Assembly: GCA_010015605.1 (NCBI GenBank)
Contig: ML975291.1
Coordinates: forward strand, 1 to 64,000
From: Decorospora gaudefroyi
Lineage: Eukaryota > Ascomycota > Dothideomycetes > Pleosporales > Pleosporaceae
Direction: 5' to 3'
Length of the DNA stretch: 64,000 nucleotides
The position numbers and the translations under genes were made by a program. Every line of letters begins with the position of its first letter. The first letter of the stretch is position 1. Below the pieces are notes generated by a model. That model was not told where the DNA came from. It saw only the letters and a list, made by a program, of their open reading frames with translations, and did not search any database. Below, piece by piece: positions 54,731 through 64,000 of this stretch.

Positions 54731-57199
54731 ATGTCCGCCTTTCGGGACATAGCACCACGCCCGCAGGACCTGCCTCCAGCTTCCGCTGGTTCGAATGCCG
54801 CTAAGGATTCCGCTAGGCCGTCGCGCGTTGCCGTAGCCTGCTCAGCATGTCGTACCCGACGTACTAAGGTCTCTTTCCATGCATCCCCAAATCTATGCCC
54901 CCGGGAGCTAACACTAGCCAGTGCGACGGCGCCCGGCCAACATGTCGTTCCTGCGTCGAGAGAGATTCGAGATGTGAATATGGCCCACCAACAGGACCGT
55001 TGCTGGTTCAGGCGCAGAAGAGAAAGATCGAAGAATTGGAGAACGATAAGAGCTCACTGTACGAGGTTCTCTGGTATCTCCAGACGACATCGCCTGACAA
55101 AGCCACCGCTCTTCTGCAGCAGATAAGGGCTTCCGAGGGCGAAGATCTTGGGGCCATCCTAAAGAACTTTGAGCAAAGTCGCGGTGCGGATCCAGTTGCG
55201 GAAACCACTGTGACAGCACAAGACTCACCCTCGACCGAGTCATCCTCGTCAGTTATACTTGCCGTACCTGAACTGATGGATCACCCCCGACTGTCGACTG
55301 TTCGAAAGGGACAGGCCAGAGTAAACGGCGCCGTTTTGGTCTCCCCGTCCCAGAAAAACGCGACCGTCGACGATCTACAAGGCCCATTGAATATGTTCTT
55401 CAACTGCGTGGGAGCGCTGTTCTACATTATGAATAGAGACGAAGTGCAGGCGACAATGGCACGAATGACCGCTTCTGGAAATAACCATACCGCGTTGGGC
55501 GATTTCTTCAGTAGTGGAAGCAGTCTCCAGTTGCGAACCTTCGCCGCAGAGCTCGCGGGCATGGCAAGTATTGGTGTTGTGCATTCTCAACTAGCTGATC
55601 CCGCTACAGCACCACCAGCCGAACTGGCTGATTACTTTTATACTGTTGCAAAACACGGTTTAGACTCTGCCATCTTGTACAACCCTCTTCGCGCCATGAA
55701 GGTCTGCGCATTGGTCGGCATGTATAATATTGTTGTGAAAGCCACCGTGGCCCTAGCCTACATAGGTACGCTTCTCACATCAGACATCTTTGGATAATGT
55801 ACTTTGCTAATGAAGAAATCAGAGCTTGGTTTGAGTCTGGCACGAAATCAAAAGCTCAACTTGAAAGAATGCCCGCCAGGTTGGTCCACAAGCGAGTATG
55901 AAGATATCCGGCGAACGCATAGGACTCTTGTCCATCTACAGTGGTGAGCAGGCTATCGCCATCGTTCCATTTACCACAGTCAGCTGATCTCTCGTACAGC
56001 TGGCTAAGCGCCTCACTTGACTACACTTCCGCTTCACTAGGTTCGGGCGCACAAGCACCAGTTGACGATATTGACGCACCGCCCGAAGATATGATTCGGC
56101 GCGAATGCGTCAAAGTCTCTATCATCAAAGCAGCATTGCTTCACCGCTTGCCCAAAAAAGCACCCGTGGCTGAGGCCGTCACTCTGGATTTTCGAGCACA
56201 ACTTTCGAGGTTCCATGCACAGCTTCCAGAATGGATGACTGCTGCGGAATTACTGAGCGGCGGTGATGGTGAACTGATGGCCCAGTTCCGTCCAGTGATT
56301 TTCTATGTTCATCTTTTCTACCTCTCGGCTATGATGCTACTTTCCCGGCGACTGATCATTGCCTACATTCCGCAGGAGGCTGTTGGCAGGGTATATCTTC
56401 CGCCAGAGGCTCAACGGGCAGTTGAGGAAGGATATCAGGCAGCGCAAATGAATGCTTCAGTCATGAAGTTGATGCTGCAGGAAGGCAAGGTGGTTCAAGT
56501 ATGTTGGCTTTGCATGTGAGTTAAATCCATTTCCGCATGTGAGCGCTAGCTGACATGTCACACAGCTATACTTCTTTTACAGCAGGGATCATGATCGCAC
56601 ACAAGGCTGCCCAGAAGGCTTTACATGGCGATCCGTTTGCAAAAGACATGGAGCTATTGAACAAGTGCATCGCTGTGCTCGACTATTGCGCACTAAAGGA
56701 CGCACTTGCCGGCAAGTTTCGAACCCTCCTCACTGGTCATTTGAACACGCTTCGAGAACACAATGCTACCATGGACGGACTTTGCGACGTATCCACACCC
56801 ACAGACTTGCCCGAGACAGGCTACCTCTTCACCTTCCACTCTGGCTCGACCAAACTCCACGCGGCGGCTCGCAACCTTCTTAGGGCCATTCACCGTCCTT
56901 TCAGTGGATTGAAGAACGTTGCAACACAAAAGACGTTATCGAACCGTGCGGAGACGACCATGGGAACGCACCTCGAGTGGGAATACGAGTTGAAAGCGTG
57001 TGGTTGCACAGACAAACAACTTAAGGATGGCGGATGCTCAGAGCCACTCACCGGAATACCGGAGCCCGTTGATCTTGAATGTGTGAGTTCTGCGCCGGAT
57101 GCTTCGATGCAGCGACGACTAGCGCAACCTCAAAGCGAAGCCTGGAGCACATGGACGCCACCCACGTGGCAGACTTCGTTTCCCATGTTCAAGGAATGA
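54731..57199 (+). CDS. Zn2Cys6 fungal transcription factor
   Basis: Five exons (54731-54868, 54922-55765, 55823-55943, 56000-56515, 56566-57199; introns 53, 57, 56 and 50 bp) give 750 residues. The cluster has the classical spacing: ACSACRTRRTK, then CDGARPTCRSCVERDSRC (2-6-6-2-6). A coiled-coil linker (RKIEELENDKSSLYEVL) follows. The middle region (PLNMFFNCVGALFYIMNRDEV, then FAAELAGMASIGVVHSQ and YNIVVKATVALAYIELGLSLAR) matches the fungal-specific regulatory domain. The first intron falls between the Lys and the third zinc cysteine, the same position as in the other zinc-cluster gene here. It is 359 bp upstream of an SDR on the same strand, so local regulation is plausible but unproven. The first ATG is 54731. 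Confidence 0.88.
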
Positions 57200-57558
57200 G
57201 GACTCTACGGAAGTGAGGTTTTTTCCGTGGGTCGCTGTTGGCTTTTCTGGGATACACGGCGCACCAGCACTGGCGCACCGGAGTTGGCGTGACCGGGACG
57301 TTTATGAAGAGTAAATGACCCGTAGTATGCGCGTGTCTTTATTTTTGGCAACTTTCCGACTACTGCCATTATTCTGGGATGGATTAGACGGAGTACTTAT
57401 ATCGGCACACATCGTATGCTCATGCACTTCGACGTCATAGGCACCATAGCCCCGCACTTGTCCGTATACCAGTGACATTTTGCTTCTGGTCTTGAAGGTG
57501 ATATATACACAGTACAGTTGATCCCTTCTCTTCGCCTCATCTAGCTTCGCTTTCCATC
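57200..57558. other. Spacer between zinc-cluster gene and SDR
   Basis: The 359-bp spacer should hold the 3' flank of the regulator and the SDR promoter. A TATATACAC word lies near 57502, about 55 bp before the SDR ATG. No gene is supported. Confidence 0.4.
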
Positions 57559-58679
57559 ATGACACAACCCGCGCCTACTAATCTAGCCACGGCCAACCTT
57601 TTCAGACTCGATGGACGGACAATCGTAGGTATGCAGCCATACTCTTGAATCCCATCCAATAAATATATATACCTTCCAAACTAAAGCCTTAGCACAGTCT
57701 CAGGCGGTTCCGGCGCCGTAGGAACAGTAGTAGGCAAAGCCATTCTCGAAAGCGGTGGCGACGTACTCTTCCTCGACCGCGTAGCACACACAAGCCACGA
57801 AACAGAAGGTTCGCAAGCCCAACCCACCCCCCTGAACCCGCTATCAAAAACACCACGCAAGCAACCTACTCAGAAAAAGAAAGAAAAAGAAAAGATAACT
57901 AAGCCACAAAACGCAACCCACCTATAGCCTTGACCCACACGGCAAAAACCCACAACACAACCTTCACCTCCCAACCCCTAGACCTCCAATCCGAGCCCTC
58001 CATAACCCACGCCCTAACCACCGCACACCCCCACCTGCGACACCCCATCCGCGGCCTCGTCTCCTGCGCCGCCATCTCCGGCGAAAGCGACGCCATCCCC
58101 TACCCAACGGCCCCATTCCGGCAAATCCTCGACATCAACACCACCGGCACCTTCCTCATTGCGCGCGCAGTAGCCCAAGCGATGCATAGCGCACACGTAA
58201 GTGGGAGTATCGTTCTGTTTGCGAGTATTAGTGGCCATGTGGCGAACCGTGGGATTAATACGGCGGCGTATAATGCGTCCAAGGCTGGGGTGCAGCAGCT
58301 TGCGCGCTCGTTGGCGGCGGAGTGGGGACATCCTTTGAATACGTTTGCGGGGAGTACGGGGACGGATCCGGAGGTGCGGGAGGAGGCGCGGGGTGTGTAT
58401 CCGCCGATTCGGGTGAATACGGTTAGTCCCGGGCATATTGATACGCCGTTGAGTGCTGCGGCGCGGGAGAGGGGGTTGACGGAGGCGTGGTGTGGGCAGA
58501 ATATGTTGGGGAGGATTAGTGTGGCCGAGGAGATGAGGGCGCCGGTGTTGTTTTTGTTGGGGGAGGGGAGTAGTTATGTTACTGGGGCTGTGAGTGGGAT
58601 TTTGAATCTGTTGGTGAAGGGTTTGCTGATTTGTTGGGTTTAGGATCTTCGGGTTGATGGGGGGCATTGTGCGTGGTAG
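57559..58679 (+). CDS. Short-chain dehydrogenase/reductase
   Basis: Four exons (57559-57628, 57698-57808, 57928-58589, 58644-58679; introns 69, 119 and 54 bp) give 292 residues. The splice rebuilds SGGSGAVG, a GxxxGxG binding motif. The place of the common NNAG reads SCAAIS, an unusual variant. FASISG carries the catalytic Ser and YNASK the Tyr/Lys pair. RVNTVSPGHIDTPLS is conserved. The last exon is just 36 nt and encodes DLRVDGGHCAW and the stop; without it the typical SDR ending would be lost. The cofactor is probably NAD(P)(H); the substrate is unknown. Downstream of and in line with a zinc-cluster regulator, which suggests (not proves) a regulator-target pair. Confidence 0.88.
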
Positions 58680-58993
58680 GTAAGATGTTTACATGCATCG
58701 TGGCGTTTTTAGGGGAAGGTGGATGGATGCTTGTGGTTGAAGACATTTTACGCTTGGGGAGCGCCCGTGATTTTTTTGTACTTGAGACTTAACGTATCCT
58801 GATAACAAAACTTAAAAGTTCTCTAAAGAATGCAACAGATTCCATGTTGTAGGCTTGGGAAAAATCTTATTCGTTTCAGCTTAACTTACCACCTCTCCAT
58901 ATACACCAACACTCCTTTTATACAAACCCCAAAAAGGTCCCAACCTTACAAGCACCACTCACTCCAACCCATCCCATCCCCTCCCCTCCCAAC
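58680..58993. other. Intergenic between convergent SDR and carbonic anhydrase genes
   Basis: Should contain two 3' UTRs. C-rich on the right side; nothing else is seen. Confidence 0.4.
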
Positions 58994-59878
58994 TCACTCA
59001 TTAATCCTATGCAACCAAACCTCCTGCTCCGCCCGCGCCGAATACGTACTCGCGCCCAAAATAGCCTGCATCTGCTCAACACCAATAAAAACAATCTGCC
59101 TCGCAACAAACCACCGAATCCCCTCGGTACACGGCGGGCTCGTCAAGCTCCCATGATACGTCCAAAACTCACCGAAATACAGCACGCTCTCCAACAACGA
59201 CTCAAACGCGACCGAAGCCCGCTCCTCAACGTCCAGCTCATCGAAGCCAATCATAGGCGGGAGCTGCGCGAAGAAGGGCGCATCCGAGTTCCCGGGATCG
59301 AGGCGGATAGCGAGCACGGCAGCTTCGTGGCCCGAGGCGTCGACGTGCACCAGGTGCATTTCTGCTTTGGATTTGTCGCCGCCGACGGAATGGTCGGCGG
59401 GTGCGTGGATGTGCCAGCCTTTGAGGTACACGGTCGTGTTGTCGTAGGTGAAGCTGGGGTGCGTCGTCCAGTCTACGTCGGCTTCTTCTTCTTCGGCTTC
59501 CTCCTCGCCGTAGCTTTGATTGGTTCGTGCGACCGTGAAGGCGGGGCCGTAGCCCCAGTTGTACCAGTTCCCTGCTACGGAGCCATTGTAGGCAAATTTC
59601 GGTATGTGGTCTAGGGCTAGGCCGTTCCCGAGGGAGAGGGCAATGGGGGCTTGCTGGGTTCCGATTTGGCAGAGACGGTATTCTGGCTTGATCCTACCCC
59701 AGTTGAAGGAAGCTTCATACGCCCAGTCGTTTTTGGTCGTGTTGGCTTCTGGGACAGGCTGGAGTGGTACTCCGTCTTGTCGTCCTTGGAGGCGGGGGAG
59801 TTTGTTGTTGGTGTGCTGGGCGCATCCAAGTGCGGAAGACGCTAGTGTAACAGTCAAAAGTAGTGATTGTAAGATCAT
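58994..59878 (-). CDS. Secreted alpha-type carbonic anhydrase
   Basis: Intronless, 294 residues. A signal peptide (MILQSLLLTVTLASSALG) is followed by a propeptide-like stretch. WAYEASFNWGRI, then CQIGTQQAPIAL with the QxPI hallmark, match the start of alpha-carbonic anhydrases. The zinc histidines are in WHIHAPADHSVGG and KAEMHLVH, giving the three ligands expected. FWTYHGSLTSPPCTEGIRWFV near 250 is the conserved active-site wall. The enzyme interconverts CO2 and bicarbonate outside the cell or in the wall. An acidic insert (EEEAEEEEADVD) follows NQSYG and is unusual. Several NxT/NxS sites (NTT, NGS, NQS, NTT) suggest glycosylation. The start at 59878 is chosen because it opens a signal peptide; the frame runs open to 60007. 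Confidence 0.93.
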   Translation of the reverse strand: MILQSLLLTVTLASSALGCAQHTNNKLPRLQGRQDGVPLQPVPEANTTKNDWAYEASFNWGRIKPEYRLCQIGTQQAPIALSLGNGLALDHIPKFAYNGSVAGNWYNWGYGPAFTVARTNQSYGEEEAEEEEADVDWTTHPSFTYDNTTVYLKGWHIHAPADHSVGGDKSKAEMHLVHVDASGHEAAVLAIRLDPGNSDAPFFAQLPPMIGFDELDVEERASVAFESLLESVLYFGEFWTYHGSLTSPPCTEGIRWFVARQIVFIGVEQMQAILGASTYSARAEQEVWLHRINE

Positions 59879-60969
59879 AGTGAAGACTGTCGTAATAGCG
59901 TTGAGTGAGTCAGTGTTTGGAAATAGGGTGATAAATGAACGCTTGCCTGCGAAGATGGGTTTTAAATACTTTCTGGGAATTGAATTGATTGATTCCTTTC
60001 GCCGCAACGAACGGCTTGTTACCCACAGAATTCGGCAGTCGGATACTCCGCGCCAACTATCTCCCCTTGTAAGACTTCATTGCCAAGTGTCTTGTCGTAA
60101 TCACTGCTACGGCGTAGCCACCTCGTACGCGCATTGGACAATGTTAACAGTAGTAGATGTGCTTGGTTTCTTGGAAGACCGGCTGACCCTGCGTGGTAAT
60201 ACCGTTGACGCGACTAGAGTCGGGGCTGGATGTCATAGGAACGTCTCGTTGCCCAGAGTGGTAGTGGGTGAGACGGTCTCCGCCCGCCCCTCTGCCATGT
60301 TTTCGATGAGCCGTCGGTCTTGGCGTCGGCGCACTAATTCCAGAAGAATACCAAGTTCCACGGTAGAGCTCCCGATGCTTATCCCATGGTTCGCTGTTAA
60401 CACATTCATTGTTATCTCTAGATGAAGCTGTAATAAGGACCTGATTTTGTCGGCATGTAATGAACCTTGAAAGTCATAATCGGTAAGCTTTATGCAAGTA
60501 GGGCAGGAATCGTTGAACATACACCGTTGGTCTTGGCGGAAAACGGGCCGAAAGACTCGGCATAGACCAGTCTCGTCGTCGCGGCACTATAACAACATCA
60601 AAGCCAAGGCTGTTCACACTTGCATCACGGACAGCAGTCGGGGTGGGGTGTAAGGAAAGAACTCCAATGTAGGCAAGTCCCTAGCTTCTGCACAAACATG
60701 TCGCCTCCAAATGCACCTGTAACCGCCCAATGGCCGATTTCACTCAAGACCGTCATGATCCTCACACAATTCAATTCTGCTGTCAGCAGCAAGGTGGATA
60801 CTTGCACAGCCGACACTGGCATTGCCCCTTCTTCTTGTGCTCTGGCAACGGACGTTTGTTGTGTAAACTTGCGATTCGGGCCGCTTCGTGCTCTTCCGGA
60901 GTAGGGTTCAAGGCACGCTGATGTCCATCAGATACTGGAGCAAGTTAGTAAAAATCGCCATATAGCTTT
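59879..60969. other. Intergenic, about 1.1 kb
   Basis: The left part is the carbonic anhydrase promoter. A 63-codon frame with eight Cys at 60730-60921 (+) was noted but lacks a signal peptide or family match. No gene is supported. Confidence 0.4.
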
Positions 60970-61161
60970 CTAGGATGGCTTCAGGGTACCTCTAGGATTG
61001 AGGCCATTGTTTTTCGATTGTTGAATTCTGGGGCTGGGCAATGGTCCCGCGCGAGCCCTCAGCGTCATCTGCTCTTCGACTGCTCGTACGAGCTGCCGCC
61101 GCTGAGCCAAGGTACGTAGATTGTAGCGGAATGTGGGCTCCTGCTTGATGGTCCTCGCCAT
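60970..61161 (-). CDS. Possible small basic protein, hypothetical
   Basis: A 63-codon frame begins with an ATG in CGCC-rich context (MARTIKQEPTFRYNLRTLA). The product is basic and rich in Arg, Lys and Gln, with a probable helix (TLAQRRQLVRAVEEQMTL). No domain is recognised. It has no intron and lies alone between two larger genes. It may be a real small gene or chance; only transcript or homology data could decide. Confidence 0.25.
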   Translation of the reverse strand: MARTIKQEPTFRYNLRTLAQRRQLVRAVEEQMTLRARAGPLPSPRIQQSKNNGLNPRGTLKPS

Positions 61162-61472
61162 GACTGTAGTATTCTCGGATGAGAGAATGTGGTTGTAAGT
61201 GTATTTGGGTAGAACTGGTAAGTGGTGGAAAATTTCTGGAAGTCTGCTGCGGTAGCTGGTGTGGTGATGTGGTGGATAAGTTGGATGAGACGAAATCAGC
61301 GAAGATATAGCGGGCTGTGGGCAACCGGCATCGATATATGGCAAGCATCGCCGGACCATTGAGCAGTCGCAGTCAATGAAGTCGCAAATACAAGCGTGGA
61401 TGGCCGTCGTATTGCTCTTACTCTATGGATAGGCAGCCTACATGGCACCTTCTATCCAGCAGCATCCGCCTG

Positions 61473-62504
61473 TCAGTAGCCCGGCCATATCACCGTGTCG
61501 CAGTCCGGATGCTTAAAGGCGCCGTTGGTCATCTCGTACTCGTACTCCAGATCAGGCTGGAACTCCCAGTACAGACTCTCGGGATCGCTTGCCATCTTGA
61601 ACGTGTAGGCTGCTGCATCGTCGTCGACGTAGACCTTTGGCGTGCCATTGGCGGCTGCGGCTTCCACATTGAGTTGGACCTCGCAGGAGCGCTCCATGAG
61701 GATGTAGAGGAAGGCGGCTTCGTCGACGGTGCCTCCTACTGTCTGAGTGGCATTAGCGCGATGTTACGGGTTGGGCAGGCCTGGGCGACAGAGATAGACG
61801 TACCAGCAAGCCGTGATTTCTCAGTATCATTCCCTTCCCCTTGGGCCCCAATGCAGCTGCGAGCTTCTTACCCTCCTCTTCGCTGAACACAATACCGCCG
61901 AAATCCTCATAGACGGCCTGTGCATCGCCGTACAAGTAGCAGACATCCTGGTTCAGCATTTCAAGCTTTTTGGAAAAGGCACTCCACGCTTTTCCCGCCC
62001 TCCCATGGCAATGGCACGCCGCAGTCACGTCGGGCCGTGCCTTGTGTATAGCCGAGTGTATCAAAAAGCCGGCGGCGTTCGCCGGTCTACTCCGATTCCC
62101 GCCTACCACGTTGCCATCGTAGTCGACCAGCACCATATCGGATGGCTTCAGCAACCCGAAAAAGCGACCGAGTGGATTGGTCCAAAACAGGTGTGGGTGC
62201 TCGGGGTCGCGAACAGAGATGTGCCCGCTCATACCCTCGGTAAAATTATTTCTGGCGAAGACACGGAATGCACCTTGTCCATGTCAGCTGTGTTCACTGT
62301 CTATCGTTCGGTTGCTGTTGTATGGGATGACGGACCTGCCATGTGCGAGAGCATCCATGCGCGGTGCTTGTCGTATGAGGAGAAAAGCGGGATGCCGGGG
62401 AGACAGACGCCCTGCGAGATGGCCTGGAGAGGCGTCAATTCCTTTGTCGCGTCGTCTTTAGATGGCCGGACGGGCGGCTCGACTCTGGTAGCGGACGGCG
62501 CCAT
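61473..62504 (-). CDS. Class II aldolase/adducin-domain protein
   Basis: Three exons (62336-62504, 61804-62273, 61473-61742; introns 62 and 61 bp) give 302 residues. The fold starts near residue 57 with NNFTEGMSGHISVRDP, typical of this family. HSAIHKARPDVTAACHCHGRAGKAWS carries the conserved HxH pair for the metal, and ILRNHGLL is a hallmark with the third histidine, completed by TVGGTVDEAAFLYILMERSCEVQL across the second splice. Fungal members are cytosolic and mostly of unknown role; they resemble fuculose-phosphate aldolase. Start 62504 gives a short, hydrophilic N-terminus. The C-terminus (EYEYEMTNGAFKHPDCDTVIWPGY) is acidic. No functional link with its neighbours is seen. Confidence 0.9.
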
Positions 62505-63374
62505 GGTGGGCGCGATGAGGTTTGTAGAGAGCTAGCTGTGGGTGAGCAGGACTCGTAAGTGGAATTGATCAAGGAGACAGCGTGAGCAATATGGGAAGTC
62601 GGGCTGAAGATGGATTGATATATTTCGGGCGGATGCGCCATCGAAGTCGTTACTTGCCGGCTGTAGGGCGCGGAAGAGTGGAGCATAGGTGGCATGGCAG
62701 CAGTGGGGGATCGCCAGCCCCGCCTACACAGCCAAGCTGCGCACTGTTACTACAAGTACAGTCTGGTGTATACGAGTAAACACGACAAGCGACATGACAG
62801 CAGAAGAGATGGACGAAATGTCTCCTTCCTGAAGGGCGCTGTCATGGGCTGCTTCAAGAAACGTGCCATAATATTTGCTCGTGCACGAGCATGTTGTCGC
62901 CGCTGTCTGTGCCACTACGGTAGCATGGCCATCACCTCACACAAAGCGGGTGACTAAATAGAAAACGAAAACCTTGTCGCTAATAAGAAGACGCGACGCG
63001 ACGCGTCATTCTTAGCCCCCGTTGCAACACACAAGAGAGGGAAAGTAAGTATGCCACGATGCGACTTCGGACCCCTTTCCCGCGAGCCCTCCCTCTGCCC
63101 CACCAAAGCGCTACCTAACTGCAGGGCCAAATGACGCCAGCGGGGTAGATATCTCGCGTTACGAGAGCACTCCATTCTCCCGCCATGCCACCCACAACCA
63201 TGCAGTTACCTTGCTGAATGGGTCCAGCATCCCACGCCTGAAAGCAATTTCTGCAACATGTTTATCGGCCGGGATCGAGACGCCATACTTAAGAAGGCCA
63301 TGCCACCTTCATAATTTAGACCGTCCTACCACGCTTTCACTCTCCCATCGTTCACACTTCAACTATCCTTCAAA
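62505..63374. other. Divergent upstream region of aldolase-like and aldo-keto reductase genes
   Basis: An 870-bp stretch expected to hold two promoters. No gene, TATA box or repeat is clear, apart from GACGCG tandem words near 62989-63005. Confidence 0.4.
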
Positions 63375-64000
63375 ATGTCTTCCGGAAAGACCGTTACGCT
63401 CAACACTGGGTACAAAATCCCGTACGTGCTGCTTCTTGGTTCCCAACCTCGTCGCGCACGCTCTGTTAACCGACGATAGTCAATTGGGATACGGTACCTG
63501 GCAGGCCGCTCCCGGTGAGGTTGGCAATGGCGTCTACGAGGCGCTAAAGATTGGATACCGTCACCTTGTAAGAGACCCTGAGACCCTGCGTTCCCGCTCT
63601 AGGTAGCTCTACTGTGGAAGTCAGTTGGGGTGGAAGCGAGGCGTTTGGCAATATTCCCAGCAGTAGCTAACATGCCACCAACAGGATCTTGCAAAGATGT
63701 ACGTACACGAAAATCACACGCCTGCCTCCCGTCCTTCCGCTGCTGCTTTTGCACATGTACCCTGTTGGAGGTGGAGCTGTCATGCCCCTCAGTGTGCATG
63801 GAAGCTTGAGGAGCTATGCCCTGCCCCCACTATCCTTCACCCAAGCGTCCCAGCTGACGATTTATTCCGCCAATCACAGCTACGAGAACCAGAAGGAAGT
63901 TGCCGAGGGCATCAAACGTGCCTTCAAGGACGTTCCCGGCCTTAAGCGTGAGGACATCTTCATCACTTCAAAGCTCTGGAACACGCAGCACGACCCCGCC
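63375..64000 (+). CDS. Aldo-keto reductase, 5' part only
   Basis: The gene runs off the window end. Four exons so far: 63375-63421, 63480-63567, 63685-63698 and 63880-64000 (open). The introns are 58, 117 and 181 bp. The third exon is only 14 nt (DLAK plus two bases), yet it carries the catalytic Asp. Sequence seen: MSSGKTVTLNTGYKIP, QLGYGTWQAAPGEVG, then GYRHLDLAKIYENQKEV, which places the catalytic Asp and Tyr four residues apart as the family requires. The last codons read DIFITSKLWNTQHDPA, with the conserved Lys. The product should be a cytosolic NADPH-dependent aldehyde or ketone reductase of about 300-330 residues; only about 90 are visible. The splice sites are canonical, but the microexon needs transcript support. 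Confidence 0.88.

Noticed and set aside
60730..60921. Cysteine-rich 63-codon frame as a hydrophobin or small effector
   Set aside because: No signal peptide, and cysteine order does not match hydrophobins; no other support.

Overview
The window reads as chromosomal DNA of a filamentous ascomycete. Almost every gene model needs short spliceosomal introns (mostly 44-75 bp) with GT..AG ends and a CTAAC/CTGAC-like branch site close to the acceptor. The gene set is fungal: Zn2Cys6 regulators, a siderophore-type MFS carrier, Pth11/rhodopsin-like membrane protein, P450s and a GH17 wall enzyme. Assignment to Dothideomycetes, perhaps Pleosporales, is inference only. No rRNA, tRNA, CRISPR array, intact transposon or viral gene was recognised. 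Exon boundaries were worked out by hand from reading frame, splice motifs and family conservation, and all 25 main models close in frame.

Layout. 0-11 kb: secreted amidohydrolase (-), rhodopsin-like membrane protein (+), siderophore-type MFS transporter (-), RBR ubiquitin ligase (-), with a small degraded direct repeat at 2.5 kb. 13-21 kb: a metabolic stretch with sugar transporter (+), short-chain dehydrogenase whose expected start codon reads ATA (+), a canonical P450 (-) and a second P450-like protein lacking the haem-ligand cysteine (-). 21-31 kb: arrestin-like protein (+), Fta4-like kinetochore subunit (-), ten-exon glutamate decarboxylase (-), Zn2Cys6 factor (-). 31-34.7 kb is a gap without recognisable genes.

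34.7-49 kb is dense housekeeping: SDR (+), DENN/LCHN-like protein (-) divergent from a Sac-domain phosphoinositide phosphatase (+), then spliceosome factors Prp31 (-) and Clf1 (+) sharing one 495-bp divergent promoter, then mitochondrial dihydroxy-acid dehydratase Ilv3 (-). 49.8-54 kb: a secreted GH17-type glucanase with a long repeat-bearing Thr/Ser tail, a small secreted cysteine protein, and two decayed minisatellites. 54.7-64 kb: a second Zn2Cys6 factor followed by an SDR on the same strand, alpha-carbonic anhydrase (-), class II aldolase-like protein (-), and the 5' part of an aldo-keto reductase cut by the window end.

How the genes fit together. The clearest functional pairs are Prp31/Clf1 (pre-mRNA splicing), the DENN-like/Sac phosphatase pair (membrane traffic), and the regulator/SDR pair at 54.7-58.7 kb. 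The 13-21 kb stretch could be a small catabolic or detoxification neighbourhood, but it holds no polyketide or peptide synthase. The observations most worth a second look are the cysteine-less P450-like protein, the missing initiator ATG of the SDR, a twice-repeated two-cysteine module at the end of the GH17 protein, and an intron at the identical codon boundary in both zinc-cluster genes.
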